This document shows positions 29,331-39,458 of a stretch of DNA of 64,000 bases, one piece after another. Position 1 is the stretch's first letter. Every line of letters starts with the position of its first letter. Source of the stretch: Bifidobacterium adolescentis ATCC 15703 (GTDB taxonomy: Bacteria; Actinomycetota; Actinomycetes; Actinomycetales; Bifidobacteriaceae); assembly GCF_000010425.1 (NCBI RefSeq), contig NC_008618.1:985946-1049945 (forward strand), given 5' to 3'. The position numbers and the translations under genes were made by a program. The notes below the pieces were generated by a model, which was not told the DNA's origin, did no database searches, and saw only the letters and a list, made by a program, of their open reading frames with translations.

Positions 29331-31456
29331 TCCGTGTAGCTATTGATGGGCCTGCGGGCGTCGGCAAATCATCCACGTCCAAGGCACTGGCCAAATATTA
29401 TGGTTTCGCATACCTCGACACAGGCGCGATGTACCGTGCCTGCGCCTGGTGGTGCATGCACAAAGGCATCGATTTGGATGCCGAAACCATCGATGAGCAG
29501 CTCGTCACCGAAACCGTCGGCGAATTCTTCACCGACGGCCATTTCGACATCAGCGTCGATCCGGACGATCCGAAGGTGTACGCCGATGACGAGGACATCA
29601 GCGAGGCCATCCGTTCTTCCGAGGTCTCTTCGCACGTGTCCAAGGTGTCCAACATCATCCCTGTGCGTCACGTGTTGATCGCCGCGCAACGTGCCTACAT
29701 CGCACGAGAGGCTTCGGTCGATTCCTTCTCCGAAGGCGCCGGTATTGTTGCTGAGGGCCGTGATATCACCACCGTCGTCGCTCCCGACGCCGAAGTGCGC
29801 ATCCTGCTTACCGCGCGTGAAGAGGTCCGTCAGGCCCGACGTAGCGGACAGGCCGTCTCGGGTGTGGGTGCGGAAAATGTCGCGGCACGCGACAAGGCCG
29901 ATTCGAAAGTCACCAACTTCACATCCGCCGCGGAAGGCGTGTTGACCGTCGACAACTCCGATCTCAACTTCGGCGAGACCCTTGACGTGCTCGTCCGTAT
30001 CGTTGACGACGCCATCGAGGAACAGGAATACCGCCAGTACGTTTCCAACCTCGAAGGCTATGAGCTGGATGAAGGCGATGAGGAGCTGATCGATGGAACG
30101 GCGTTCTCTGGTGGCGAAAGCAAGAATGGTCCGAAACCGGTCGGCGTACTTGCCGTGGTCGGACGTCCGAACGTCGGCAAATCCACTCTGGTGAACCGTA
30201 TTCTCGGCCGTCGCGCAGCCGTGGTGGAGGACACCCCCGGCGTGACTCGCGACCGTGTGAGCTACGACGCCGAATGGTGCGGCACCGATTTCAAACTGGT
30301 CGACACGGGCGGCTGGGAAACCGACGTGGAAGGCATCGAATCCGCCATCGCATCCCAAGCGCAAATCGCCGTGCAGCTTGCCGATGCCGTGATTCTCGTG
30401 GTGGACGGTCTGGTCGGTCTCACCGACACGGACGAACGCATCGTCAAAATGCTCCGTGCCGCCGGCAAGCCGGTGACGCTTGCGGTGAACAAGGTCGATG
30501 ATCGCGAAAGCGAATACCTGACCGCCGAATTCTGGAAGATGGGTCTGGGGGAGCCGTATGGCATTTCCGCCATGCACGGTCGTGGCATCGGCGAACTGCT
30601 TGACGCCGCACTCGACTCGTTGAAGAAAGCGGAAAGGACATCCGGCTTCCTTACGCCGTCGCATCTGCGCCGCGTGGCTCTGGTCGGACGCCCGAACGTC
30701 GGCAAATCCTCCCTGCTCAATCAGCTGGCCCACGAGGAACGCACCGTCGTCAACGATCTTGCGGGCACCACGCGAGATCCGGTCGATGAGGTCGTCACCG
30801 TCGATGGCGAGGATTGGCTGTTCATCGATACCGCAGGTATCAAACGTCGTCTGCACAAGCTGTCCGGCGCGGAATACTTCTCCTCGTTGCGTACGCAGGC
30901 CGCGATCGAACGTTCCGAGCTTGCCTTGGTGCTGTTCGATGCCTCCCAGCCGATTTCCGACCAAGACCTGAAGGTCATGAGCCAGGCCGTGGACGCGGGC
31001 CGTTGCATCGTGCTTGTGTTCAACAAGTGGGACCTGATGGACGAGTTCGACCGTCAGCGTATGGAACGCCTGTGGAAGACCGAGTTCAATCGCGTCACTT
31101 GGGCTCAGCGCGTCAATCTGTCGGCAAAGACCGGATGGCACACCAATCGTTTGGCCAATGCCATGCGTGGCGCCTTGGCATCATGGGACAAGCGCATCCC
31201 CACCGGCAAACTCAACGCGTTCCTTGGCAAGATCCAAGCTGCCCACCCGCATCCGCTGCGTGGCGGCAAGCAGCCGCGAATCCTGTTCGCGACGCAGGCG
31301 TCCACCAGACCGCCGCGCTTCGTGATCTTCGCCACCGGCTTCTTGGAGCATGGCTATCGCCGCTACATCGAACGGTGTCTGCGCGAGGAATTCGGCTTCG
31401 AAGGATCGCCGATTCAGATTTCGGTGAATGTCCGTGAGAAGAAGAAACGCAAGTAA
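29327..31456 (+). CDS. cmk-der: Fused cytidylate kinase / GTPase Der
   Basis: One 709-residue frame holds two proteins. Residues 1 to about 230 are CMP kinase ([35 protein letters not shown]). An acidic linker follows (about 235-265). From about 272 is the double GTPase Der/EngA, with first P-loop [10 protein letters not shown] near 279, second [11 protein letters not shown] near 453, NKVD and NKWD specificity motifs, and the C-terminal KH-like domain. Der acts in 50S assembly; Cmk makes CDP. The fusion is known in Actinobacteria. GTG at 29327 overlaps the rluB stop. Confidence 0.97.
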   Translation: MIRVAIDGPAGVGKSSTSKALAKYYGFAYLDTGAMYRACAWWCMHKGIDLDAETIDEQLVTETVGEFFTDGHFDISVDPDDPKVYADDEDISEAIRSSEVSSHVSKVSNIIPVRHVLIAAQRAYIAREASVDSFSEGAGIVAEGRDITTVVAPDAEVRILLTAREEVRQARRSGQAVSGVGAENVAARDKADSKVTNFTSAAEGVLTVDNSDLNFGETLDVLVRIVDDAIEEQEYRQYVSNLEGYELDEGDEELIDGTAFSGGESKNGPKPVGVLAVVGRPNVGKSTLVNRILGRRAAVVEDTPGVTRDRVSYDAEWCGTDFKLVDTGGWETDVEGIESAIASQAQIAVQLADAVILVVDGLVGLTDTDERIVKMLRAAGKPVTLAVNKVDDRESEYLTAEFWKMGLGEPYGISAMHGRGIGELLDAALDSLKKAERTSGFLTPSHLRRVALVGRPNVGKSSLLNQLAHEERTVVNDLAGTTRDPVDEVVTVDGEDWLFIDTAGIKRRLHKLSGAEYFSSLRTQAAIERSELALVLFDASQPISDQDLKVMSQAVDAGRCIVLVFNKWDLMDEFDRQRMERLWKTEFNRVTWAQRVNLSAKTGWHTNRLANAMRGALASWDKRIPTGKLNAFLGKIQAAHPHPLRGGKQPRILFATQASTRPPRFVIFATGFLEHGYRRYIERCLREEFGFEGSPIQISVNVREKKKRK

Positions 31457-31473
31457 CCACCGGAACTGTTAGA

Positions 31474-31524
31474 AGAGGGGCGTGCGCCTGGTTCAGACCA
31501 TGGCGCACGCCCCTCTGCCTTATT
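31474..31524 (+). terminator. Terminator after cmk-der
   Basis: AGAGGGGCGTGCGCC at 31474-31488 pairs exactly with 31502-31516; tail GCCTTATT. The T-run is poor but the stem is very stable. Confidence 0.75.
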
Positions 31525-31581
31525 GAATCTGGGTCGTTGCCGGCTTTTGCTTTCCTTTACGCACAGCTTAGGCCGACAGCG

Positions 31582-31995
31582 TCAGAACAGAGGATGTTCA
31601 TCCTGGTTGCGTGTTCTGAGATACCCCGTTATGGCTCTGCGCGCGAGCGAGCTTAATGAAATGCCGTCCTGCTTGGCCTTGGCCCGCGCCTTATGGCCTA
31701 CGGCGTAGGGGAGTTTGATCTTCCATTCGTCGCCAAGCTGTTTGCGCCCGTCGCTGTTCTTTGGCATGCGCCCGATGCCGACCGCGTCTGAACAGCCATC
31801 GGAATCGTCGGACAAGAGTGCCCTGCGGGTCAATTCGGTAAGCGTGATGCCATCATGCCGAGCGCGTTCGCGGGCTTCCAAGCCAAGCTCGCGGGGCAAT
31901 CGAATCTTCCATTCATCTTCGGGAAGCGTTGAATCGAACACATGGGCGAATTCGTCGACGTCGTCGAACTGTGGCTGCGTGTCGTTCTGCTGCAA
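31582..31995 (-). CDS. Protein with two tandem ribbon-helix-helix-like units
   Basis: The 137-residue hydrophilic protein contains an internal duplication: DEWKIRLPRELGLEARERAR followed by HDGITLTELTRRAL (about 26-59), and DEWKIKLPYAVGHKARAKAK followed by QDGISLSSLARRAI (about 89-122). Each unit has the length and pattern of a ribbon-helix-helix DNA-binding subunit (strand, helix, turn, helix), so one chain may fold as a pseudo-dimer. TTG at 31995 is the start, with AGAGAGGTGA upstream. No toxin gene is adjacent, so an antitoxin role is unsupported; a transcription factor is more likely. Confidence 0.7.
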   Translation of the reverse strand: MQQNDTQPQFDDVDEFAHVFDSTLPEDEWKIRLPRELGLEARERARHDGITLTELTRRALLSDDSDGCSDAVGIGRMPKNSDGRKQLGDEWKIKLPYAVGHKARAKAKQDGISLSSLARRAITGYLRTRNQDEHPLF

Positions 31996-32168
31996 ACCGA
32001 ATCACCTCTCTGAACCCATGCGTTAATCGCATTAAACGGCAAGAAACATGAAAAATATCGCAGGCTACATATTTGCATGCGCTCAAGACCGTCCTGACGT
32101 CCAGCTTCCGGCTCCGATAGATGCCATTCTGAGGGGCTGTATGCCGCAGTTCACTGCCCAAACATAAC

Positions 32169-32205
32169 GAAAAACCCGCCGTTTCAATACTGTGGAAACG
32201 GCGGG
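32169..32205 (-). terminator. Terminator after tRNA-Pro
   Basis: On the minus strand CCCGCCGTTTC pairs exactly with GAAACGGCGGG (plus 32195-32205 and 32175-32185), followed by TTTTTCG. It is 18 bases downstream of the tRNA. Confidence 0.9.
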
Positions 32206-32222
32206 GCGACGGGCTTTCTTGG

Positions 32223-32296
<74 letters not shown>

Positions 32297-32322
32297 AACG
32301 GTGCGAAAAGCACCGAATATGA

Positions 32323-32351
32323 AGTATAGCATAATCTCTACGGTTTTTCAA
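32323..32351 (-). promoter_or_regulatory. Promoter of tRNA-Pro
   Basis: On the minus strand TTGAAA (plus 32346-32351) and TATACT (plus 32323-32328) are separated by exactly 17 bases, 27 bases upstream of the tRNA. A small GGTGC/GCACC hairpin lies in the leader. Confidence 0.75.
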
Positions 32352-32540
32352 ACACATCGTGTCGGAAAGCGAGTCGCATCCATTCCGGAGAGTTTGGCTT
32401 CGGATATTTGAGGGTTTTCCGGCAATTGCTCCACCGGAAGTTCATGTTGGTTCTGTGTCTAAATGCCCCCGATTTTGGCGGAATGTCGTATTATGGCATA
32501 AGCGCATCGAATAACAACGCCCGTTCGAAAGGGAGAGACA

Positions 32541-33971
32541 TTGACTGAGGACGTATTCGAATACTCTGCCGCGAAGATGCGGAAGCACGGAATGACCGAC
32601 ATGGCCATCGCCCAGTTCCGTCGTCTGTACGAGGTCTGGCGCAATGAGGAGGCCAGCAGTTGGATTCGTGAGGACGAGGTCGAACCGCTCGTCAGCGTTC
32701 CCAGCTTCCATGACGTGTATGAGACCATCAATCACGACAAGGCCGTTGACGCGTTCGCCAAAACGGCGTTCCTGAAGCTTAACGGCGGTCTTGGCACTTC
32801 GATGGGACTCGATTGCGCCAAGTCGCTGCTGCCGGTACGTCGCCACAAGGCACGGCAGATGCGTTTCATCGACATCATCATCGGACAGGTGTTGACCGCG
32901 CGGACCAGACTTGGCGTCGATCTGCCATTGACTCTGATGAACTCCTTCCGTACCTCCAAAGACACCATGAAGGTGCTGCAGACCAATAAGAAATTCCATC
33001 AGGAAGACATCCCGATGGAAATCATCCAGCATCAGGAGCCGAAGATCAGCGCGGAAACGGGAATGCCCGTCAGCTTCCCGGCCAATCCGGAACTCGAATG
33101 GTGCCCGCCGGGCCACGGCGACCTGTTCTCCACCATTTGGGAATCCGGTCTGCTTGACGCGCTTGAGGCGCAGGGGTTCAAATACCTTTTCATCTCCAAT
33201 TCCGACAACCTGGGCGCGCGTCCCTCCCGTACGCTTGCGCAGCATTTCGAGAATACGGGCGCACCGTTCATGATCGAGGTCGCCAAACGCACCCCAGCCG
33301 ATCGTAAGGGCGGCCACATCGTGCGAGACAAGGCCACGGGCCGTCTGATGCTGCGTGAGATGAGCCAGGTCCATCCAGACGACAAGGACGACGCGCAGAA
33401 CATCGACAAGCATCCGTACTTCAACACGAACAGCATTTGGGTGCGTATCGATGCGCTGAAAGCGAAACTCGCATCCTATGACGGCGTGCTTCCCCTTCCG
33501 GTAATCCGCAATAAGAAGACGGTCGACCCGACCGATCCGACCAGCGAGCCGGTCATTCAGCTGGAGACCGCCATGGGAGCCGCGGTGTCGCTTTTCGATG
33601 GCGCGACCTGCGTATGCGTCGACCGTATGCGTTTCCTGCCGGTGAAGACCACTGACGATTTGTTCATCATGCGGTCCGACCGATTCCATCTGACGGACCA
33701 GTACGAGATGGAAGACGGCAACTACATCTTCCCCGACGTCCATTTGGACGCGCGCTATTACAAGAACATCCACGATTTCGATGCCCGTTTCCCATACGGT
33801 GTGCCTTCGCTCGCCGCGGCGAAATCCGTTGATATCGATGGCGATTGGACCTTCGGCAGGGATGTGATGCTGTTTAGCGACGCGCGACTGGAGGATCAAG
33901 GCGAACCAAGCTATGTGCCGAATGGCGAATATGTCGGCCCGCAGGGCGTGGAACCGGACGATTGGGTCTGA
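32541..33971 (+). CDS. UTP-glucose-1-phosphate uridylyltransferase, eukaryotic type
   Basis: The 476-residue enzyme belongs to the eukaryote-type UDPGP family, not the bacterial GalU family. It has the nucleotide loop LKLNGGLGTSMGLDCAKSLLPVR, then WCPPGHGDLF and FISNSDNLGARPS, with FNTNSIWV later. It makes UDP-glucose (and probably UDP-galactose) for Leloir and lacto-N-biose metabolism in bifidobacteria and for wall polymers. TTG at 32541 follows AAAGGGAGAG. A -10-like TATTAT lies at 32489-32494. Confidence 0.93.
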   Translation: MTEDVFEYSAAKMRKHGMTDMAIAQFRRLYEVWRNEEASSWIREDEVEPLVSVPSFHDVYETINHDKAVDAFAKTAFLKLNGGLGTSMGLDCAKSLLPVRRHKARQMRFIDIIIGQVLTARTRLGVDLPLTLMNSFRTSKDTMKVLQTNKKFHQEDIPMEIIQHQEPKISAETGMPVSFPANPELEWCPPGHGDLFSTIWESGLLDALEAQGFKYLFISNSDNLGARPSRTLAQHFENTGAPFMIEVAKRTPADRKGGHIVRDKATGRLMLREMSQVHPDDKDDAQNIDKHPYFNTNSIWVRIDALKAKLASYDGVLPLPVIRNKKTVDPTDPTSEPVIQLETAMGAAVSLFDGATCVCVDRMRFLPVKTTDDLFIMRSDRFHLTDQYEMEDGNYIFPDVHLDARYYKNIHDFDARFPYGVPSLAAAKSVDIDGDWTFGRDVMLFSDARLEDQGEPSYVPNGEYVGPQGVEPDDWV

Positions 33972-33989
33972 CTTTGGACGGCCATGCAA

Positions 33990-34012
33990 CACGAAAACGA
34001 TGTTTTTTCGTG
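33990..34012 (+). terminator. Possible hairpin after the UDP-glucose pyrophosphorylase gene
   Basis: CACGAAAA at 33990-33997 pairs with TTTTCGTG at 34005-34012 over a 7-base loop. The short T-run lies inside the right arm and no T-run follows, so terminator function is uncertain. Confidence 0.4.
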
Positions 34013-34113
34013 AAATAGGCACAAATCGCTTAAAAAACCTCTATCATAGAATGTTGTGTGCGGCTTACGAGGCCAAGCACTTAAAAAGAAACGTTAACGA
34101 GACGTGAGGACTA

Positions 34114-36027
34114 ATGGCTGAGGGAAGTAACGGTAGGCGACGTTTTTCCGACAAATGGGGCAAGCATGAGCTTGATGTGTTGGCTGTGCTCTCCTCAGCC
34201 TTTCCGCAATGGCTTACCTCACGTCAGATCGCGCAACGTGTGAAGGCGTATGCCGATTCGTACGGAGAGCTCGCCGATCAAGCGGCGAAGGCCGCCTTCG
34301 CCAAGCAATTTCAGCGTGACCGCGCCAAGCTCGCCGCCATGGGCATCGCCATCGAATCAAGGCAGCCGGAATATTCCTCCAAGTCAGAAGGGCAGGATTT
34401 CGCTTCCTACCGTCTGCAGCTTGGCGATGAGCCGCGCGTGCGTCTGCTGTTCGGCGACGAGGATCTGCCGATTCTTGCCGCTGCGAATTACCTTGCGCGC
34501 TCCATGTCGATTTCCTCGGCTCCTGCGCACGAACCCCAGCACGCTTCCCGTACCGCGCCGCGCGTGCCGCAGACGCCGATTCCAGGACTTGGCTTGGATT
34601 CCATCGCGCCGGGTCTTGGCACGCAATCCATTCCCGACGAGCTGGTCAAAGTGGTCGATCAGCGACGTTTCGCCGCCACTGTGGATGTTGATGGCGAGCA
34701 TCTCAATGTCGCCTACGCCGACTCCGATGATCTGGCCATGTTCGTGCTGTCTCATCCGGGTGCGTCCATAGTGAGCCCTCAGGAGGCTGTCGACGCGTTC
34801 AACCGCCGGCTGCATGCGGCCACGCAGTTCGTGCCGGCCGATGAATCCACCGGCACCGACAGCTCCACCGTGGTGTCTCCGGAAATCAACCGCAACAGCA
34901 CTGATGAGGATGATACCGAGGAAGGCAAGGGCCGTCCGAAGAAGAACTCCGCGTTCCAGACCGGTAGTGAGGTCGATCGGCGTCTTCGCCTGATGCTGTT
35001 CCTGTCCGCCCACATGGGTGAGGAATACTCTCTTGAAGAACTTGCGGAACGATTCATCGGCAGGCCGAAGTCCGATGACGAATTGAAGAAGTTCGTCAAC
35101 ATCATTCATAAGGACATCAACACGTTGACCACGGTGTCCGATGATGGCGAGATGGCCGGAAGCCAGTTCTTCGATATCGATTGGTCCTTGCTTGACGCGG
35201 AAGGCATCGTCTCCGCCACGAATTCGCTGGGGCTTGAACGCCTTGCCGGCATTTCCCAGCAGTACCTGAGCATGCTGACAGCATCGGTGAGCTATCTCGC
35301 CCACTCCTCTTTGCTTCCGGACAAGCTGCGTGAGCAGGCGGAATCGCTGTACAGCCGACTGCGCCAGCACGTCAAGCCTGGCGACATGCCGTGGCTGAGC
35401 CTGACCGGATACGAGATGGAACCAAGGAACTTCTCCATCGTCAAGAGCGCCATCTCCAAAGGCATGCTGCTCGACATGGAATATACGGACGGTGCGGGCC
35501 GTATACAGCGCAAGCTAGTGGCGCCAGACAAGATTTTTGTCGACGAAGGCGTTTACTACGTGGCGGTATGGACCGACGTGTCCAACGCGGCGCCCGCGGA
35601 CAAGATGAAGTTCGTCAAGACGGATACGACCATCAACAAGGCTACTGGCAAGCCTCGTATCTGGCAGGTGCTTCGCATCTCCCGCATCGAGCATGCGGAG
35701 CTGGTCGAACCCACTGAAAAAGTGGACCTTCCGGACGTGCCCGCATCCGAACTGCGCAAGTGGAGTTTCGACAATGGCACACCTGCCGTGTTCATAACCA
35801 ATCAGGACGACCTGTCGTTCATCGACAGCCTGTCGGGAGCCACCGTCGAGAAATGCGGCGAAGGCGAGAAGGTGCATCTGATTGTGTCTTCCGATTCCTG
35901 GTATGTCGCGTTCTGCATCGCGCACGCCCGTCATATTACTGCCGTCGCGCCGGAGACGTTGCGTACGATGATCATCGCCCGAGCACAGCATGAGCTGAGC
36001 GTCGGCGACCGAGAGAACGAAGACTGA
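34114..36027 (+). CDS. Double WYL-domain regulator (naturally fused PafB-PafC-like)
   Basis: The 637-residue protein reads as two tandem modules. The N-terminal one has a winged-helix region (HELDVLAVLSSAFPQWLTSRQIAQRV, about 18-45) and a divergent middle domain to about 260. After a charged linker (STDEDDTEEGKGRPKKNS) the second module begins VDRRLRLMLFLSAHMGEEYSLEELAERF and ends in a clear WYL domain (MLLDMEYTDGAGRIQRKLVAPDKIFVDEGVYYVAVWT). The layout matches PafBC, which in mycobacteria is two proteins activating LexA-independent DNA-damage genes. No proteasome or pup genes are nearby. Confidence 0.8.
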   Translation: MAEGSNGRRRFSDKWGKHELDVLAVLSSAFPQWLTSRQIAQRVKAYADSYGELADQAAKAAFAKQFQRDRAKLAAMGIAIESRQPEYSSKSEGQDFASYRLQLGDEPRVRLLFGDEDLPILAAANYLARSMSISSAPAHEPQHASRTAPRVPQTPIPGLGLDSIAPGLGTQSIPDELVKVVDQRRFAATVDVDGEHLNVAYADSDDLAMFVLSHPGASIVSPQEAVDAFNRRLHAATQFVPADESTGTDSSTVVSPEINRNSTDEDDTEEGKGRPKKNSAFQTGSEVDRRLRLMLFLSAHMGEEYSLEELAERFIGRPKSDDELKKFVNIIHKDINTLTTVSDDGEMAGSQFFDIDWSLLDAEGIVSATNSLGLERLAGISQQYLSMLTASVSYLAHSSLLPDKLREQAESLYSRLRQHVKPGDMPWLSLTGYEMEPRNFSIVKSAISKGMLLDMEYTDGAGRIQRKLVAPDKIFVDEGVYYVAVWTDVSNAAPADKMKFVKTDTTINKATGKPRIWQVLRISRIEHAELVEPTEKVDLPDVPASELRKWSFDNGTPAVFITNQDDLSFIDSLSGATVEKCGEGEKVHLIVSSDSWYVAFCIAHARHITAVAPETLRTMIIARAQHELSVGDRENED

Positions 36028-36040
36028 CGGGGGAGGCGCT

Positions 36041-36358
36041 ATGCCTTGGTGGATTTGGCTGGTACTCGTCCTGTTCATGCTGACGATGCTGGTCGGCGGC
36101 GGCGCATACGCATGCATCCGCGGATATCATGCGTTCAAAGATGCCATCAAAGTAGGCGGACGCATGTCCAAACGTTTCGAGGCCATGTCCGAGCCGTTGC
36201 CGCAACCAAAGGAGAACACGTCCCCGTTCTTCACACGTCCACTTGAGGACGCGGCCAATCGTTATATCGACGCTCATGCCGAAGTCATCAGCCGCCGTGA
36301 GGAAAAGCGCGTCCGTCATGCCCGGCAGTGGGCGCAGTGGAAACATTCCAACGACTGA
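36041..36358 (+). CDS. Small single-pass membrane protein, unknown
   Basis: The 105-residue protein has one N-terminal membrane segment (IWLVLVLFMLTMLVGGGAYACI, about 5-26) and a basic, helical cytoplasmic-type tail (ISRREEKRVRHARQWAQW). It starts 14 bases after the WYL regulator, with GGGGGAGG upstream, and ends 15 bases before helY, so it is probably cotranscribed with both. I do not recognise a family and cannot assign a function. Confidence 0.7.
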   Translation: MPWWIWLVLVLFMLTMLVGGGAYACIRGYHAFKDAIKVGGRMSKRFEAMSEPLPQPKENTSPFFTRPLEDAANRYIDAHAEVISRREEKRVRHARQWAQWKHSND

Positions 36359-36372
36359 TTCGAAAAGGAACC

Positions 36373-38976
36373 ATGACTCATCATCGTCGACATGGCAATA
36401 ACGACACCGGCACATACGATGCCGAGATGACCACAGCCCTATCTCCCGCGCAACGCTATGCGGCGTTCAAACAGACGCAGGCCAAACGCCAATCGGTCTC
36501 GTCTCGTTTCGCACGGTCCATGCCATTCGAATTGGACGATTTCCAAGTCAAAGCCAATGATGCGTTGGAAGCCGGCGACAATGTGCTCGTCGCCGCGCCC
36601 ACCGGAGCCGGCAAGACGGTCGTGGCTGATTTCGCGATCTATCTGGCCCAAGAGCGTAACGTCAAAGCGTTCTACACCACGCCAATCAAAGCGTTGAGCA
36701 ATCAGAAATACCATGATCTGGTCGAAACGTACGGGCCGGACAGAGTCGGCCTGCTTACCGGCGACACGTCCATCAACTCCGAAGCCGACATCGTGGTCAT
36801 GACCACCGAGGTCCTGCGCAACATGCTCTACGAGCATTCCATGACGCTTGACGCCTTGCGTTACGTGATTCTTGACGAGGTGCACTATCTCGCCGACCGT
36901 TTCCGCGGGCCGGTGTGGGAGGAAGTGATCATCCACCTGCCCCAAAGCGTGAGAATCATCGGCCTGTCCGCAACCGTGTCGAATGTCGAGGACTTCTCCA
37001 AATGGATTGAATCGGTCCGTGGCGACACCACGCTGGTGGTGTCCGAAAAACGGCCCGTGCCGTTGGAACAGCATGTGCTTGTTCAGGCGGACGACCACAC
37101 CGAACCGGAACTCATCGACCTGTATCGACGTGATAAAGACGGCAATCAGACAGACAAGCTCAACGCCCAGCTGGTGAGCAGGCTCGATCAGCTCGACCGC
37201 AAGGCCGCGAAACGTAGGGGAGAGCAGCGCCCCGACAGACGAAAGGGCGGCAAGGGCGGCAAATGGAACGACCATTCCCGCAGACCCGAACGCCATACGC
37301 CACGTCGTTGGGCCGTGATTGATGAATTGAATTTCCTCGGCATCCTGCCGGGCATCTATTTCATCTTCTCCCGCAACGGATGCGATCAGGCCGTCGAACA
37401 ATGCATCAACGCCGGACTCGAACTCACCACCGATGACGAGGTGCGTCGCATCCGCCGTATCGTCGATGAGATGGTCGAAGGCCAACTCAGTCAAGAGGAT
37501 TTGAAGGCTTTGCATTTCTCGCAGTTCCGCTTCGCCTTGGAGGAAGGATTCGCGCCGCATCATGCTGGCATGGTGGCGCTCTTCCGCCAAATTGTCGAAC
37601 GACTGTTCGAAGAGGGGCTGGTGAAGGTCGTCTTCGCCACGGAAACACTTGCCTTGGGCATCAACATGCCGGCACGGTGCGTGGTGGTGGAAAAACTTGA
37701 GAAATTCGATGGGACCGGGCATGTCGGATTGACGCCAGGGGAGTTCACCCAGCTTACCGGACGCGCTGGCCGACGTGGCATCGACACCATCGGCCATGCG
37801 GTGGTTGTGGACCATCATGGCTTCATTCCCGCCACTGCCGCCGCGCTGTCCAGCAAGCGCGTGTACCCGCTGCACTCCAGTTTCAAACCGACGTTCAACA
37901 TGGCCGTCAACCTGCTTAATTCCAGCGATTACGAGACCGCTCGCATCACGCTTGACCATTCCTTCGCGCAATGGGAGGCCAACGAATCCGCCTGGCAGCT
38001 TGAAGCGCAGATGGATACGTTGCGCAAAGCGTTGGACGGATACGAACGGGCGTTCGATTGTGAGTTCGGCGACTTCAAGGAGTTCATGCGGCTGCGCATG
38101 CGCTTGAGCGACTTGGAAAAGAACGAACGACGCAAACTCAAGCACGAGGTGTTCCGCACGCAGAAGGCGCGAAGCGAAGCGTTCAAAGACCTTGACAGGA
38201 GTATCGCGGAGCTTCGCGAAAAAGACAGGGACCATCCCTGCCGCAAATGCCCCGATATTCAGAAGCATCTCAAATGGGGGCATCGGTGGGCGCGTGAAAT
38301 GCGTGAATTGGAACGTGTGCAGCACCGCTACGATTCACGCACCGGCTCCGTGGCACGTCAATTCGACCGCATCTGCAATGTGCTGAACGAGCTCGGATAC
38401 CTCGATCGGCTTGATGAAGGCGCAAAAGAACATATCGATTACCGGCTTACCGAACGTGGACAGCTGTTGCGGCACTTGTACAGCGAGCTTGATTTGGTGC
38501 TTGCCCAGGCGATCGATGATGGCGCGTTCGACGGACTCGATGCGACGGAGCTGGCCAGCGCCGTCATGTCGTTGATTTACGAGCCACGCAGAGGCAGCGG
38601 GGGAGAGCCGCGCCATTATCCCGGAGGAATGCAGGGGAACGTCGCCGTCTGTGCGGCGCAGCTCAAAGGCGTGCACGCGTCGATTGCCATGCTGTGTGAG
38701 GACTATGCCCTCGACGAGCCGCGCCAACTTGATTTCGGCATCACCGATGTCGTCTACGAATGGGCTCAGGGCGAAAGCCTGTCGCGTGTGCTGTACGGCA
38801 CCGATTTGACCGGCGGCGATTTCGTACGCGGATGCAAACGTCTCGCCGACGTGTTGCAGCAGATCGCCGTGGCCGGACCATACCTGGGTAAACGCGCCGA
38901 AACGCTCGCTCCGATTGCGAAACAGGCGTACGAGAACGTCAACCGTGGCATCGTCGCCTATTCAGGTGTCGACTGA
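36373..38976 (+). CDS. helY: Superfamily II DExH RNA helicase, HelY/Mtr4-like
   Basis: The protein has about 867 residues. N-terminal motor: Q-region FELDDFQVKANDAL, Walker A APTGAGKTVVADF near 74, DEVHYLADRFRG near 168 (DEVH box), GLSATVSNVEDF; second RecA domain with FATETLALGINMPAR and QLTGRAGRRGIDTIG. The C-terminal third has the helical DSHCT-like domain of Ski2/Mtr4 relatives. It probably remodels RNA for degradation. ATG 36373 follows AAAAGGAACC. In Actinobacteria helY typically lies near the paf genes, as here. Confidence 0.93.
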   Translation: MTHHRRHGNNDTGTYDAEMTTALSPAQRYAAFKQTQAKRQSVSSRFARSMPFELDDFQVKANDALEAGDNVLVAAPTGAGKTVVADFAIYLAQERNVKAFYTTPIKALSNQKYHDLVETYGPDRVGLLTGDTSINSEADIVVMTTEVLRNMLYEHSMTLDALRYVILDEVHYLADRFRGPVWEEVIIHLPQSVRIIGLSATVSNVEDFSKWIESVRGDTTLVVSEKRPVPLEQHVLVQADDHTEPELIDLYRRDKDGNQTDKLNAQLVSRLDQLDRKAAKRRGEQRPDRRKGGKGGKWNDHSRRPERHTPRRWAVIDELNFLGILPGIYFIFSRNGCDQAVEQCINAGLELTTDDEVRRIRRIVDEMVEGQLSQEDLKALHFSQFRFALEEGFAPHHAGMVALFRQIVERLFEEGLVKVVFATETLALGINMPARCVVVEKLEKFDGTGHVGLTPGEFTQLTGRAGRRGIDTIGHAVVVDHHGFIPATAAALSSKRVYPLHSSFKPTFNMAVNLLNSSDYETARITLDHSFAQWEANESAWQLEAQMDTLRKALDGYERAFDCEFGDFKEFMRLRMRLSDLEKNERRKLKHEVFRTQKARSEAFKDLDRSIAELREKDRDHPCRKCPDIQKHLKWGHRWAREMRELERVQHRYDSRTGSVARQFDRICNVLNELGYLDRLDEGAKEHIDYRLTERGQLLRHLYSELDLVLAQAIDDGAFDGLDATELASAVMSLIYEPRRGSGGEPRHYPGGMQGNVAVCAAQLKGVHASIAMLCEDYALDEPRQLDFGITDVVYEWAQGESLSRVLYGTDLTGGDFVRGCKRLADVLQQIAVAGPYLGKRAETLAPIAKQAYENVNRGIVAYSGVD

Positions 38977-39084
38977 GCATGTGCGCAATCGGGAGATCGG
39001 TTTTCGCGGACGCCGGGAATAAGTGACACGTCCGAAGTGTTTTGTAGCTTAGAGTAAGCAGATAATCAAGGAGGCAAAAGCAAT

Positions 39085-39432
39085 ATGGCGGAACGTAGCC
39101 TGCGAGGCATGAGCATCGGTGCGAAGTCGCTTGAATCCGATGACAATGTGGATTTTGCGGCGCGAACCGACGTCGCATACGTGTGTCCGAAAGGCCATCG
39201 TACGATTCTGCCGTTCGCTGAGGGCGCAGAATTCCCAGATGAGTGGGAGTGCCGCTGCGGCGCCGTCGCGCACCGTGAAGGAGACAATGACGACGAGGCT
39301 GATGAAATCGCCAAGCCGACACGCACGCACTGGGACATGCTCATGGAACGTCGTACCGAAGACGAACTGAAGGCTTTGCTGGAGAAGCGTCTGCAAATGC
39401 ATCGTGACGGATGGTTCCCGGACTACGAGTGA
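39085..39432 (+). CDS. rbpA: RNA polymerase-binding protein RbpA
   Basis: The 115-residue actinobacterial transcription factor has the N-terminal tail MAERSLRGMSIGAKSLESD, the zinc-fold core YVCPKGHRTILPFAEGAEFPDEWECRCG, and the C-terminal sigma-interacting region RTHWDMLMERRTEDELKALLEKRL. It stabilises open complexes with the primary sigma factor. AAGGAGG stands 13 bases before the ATG. It diagnoses the window as actinobacterial. Confidence 0.96.
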   Translation: MAERSLRGMSIGAKSLESDDNVDFAARTDVAYVCPKGHRTILPFAEGAEFPDEWECRCGAVAHREGDNDDEADEIAKPTRTHWDMLMERRTEDELKALLEKRLQMHRDGWFPDYE

Positions 39433-39458
39433 CCTGCAGTTGAACGACACTTGAACGA

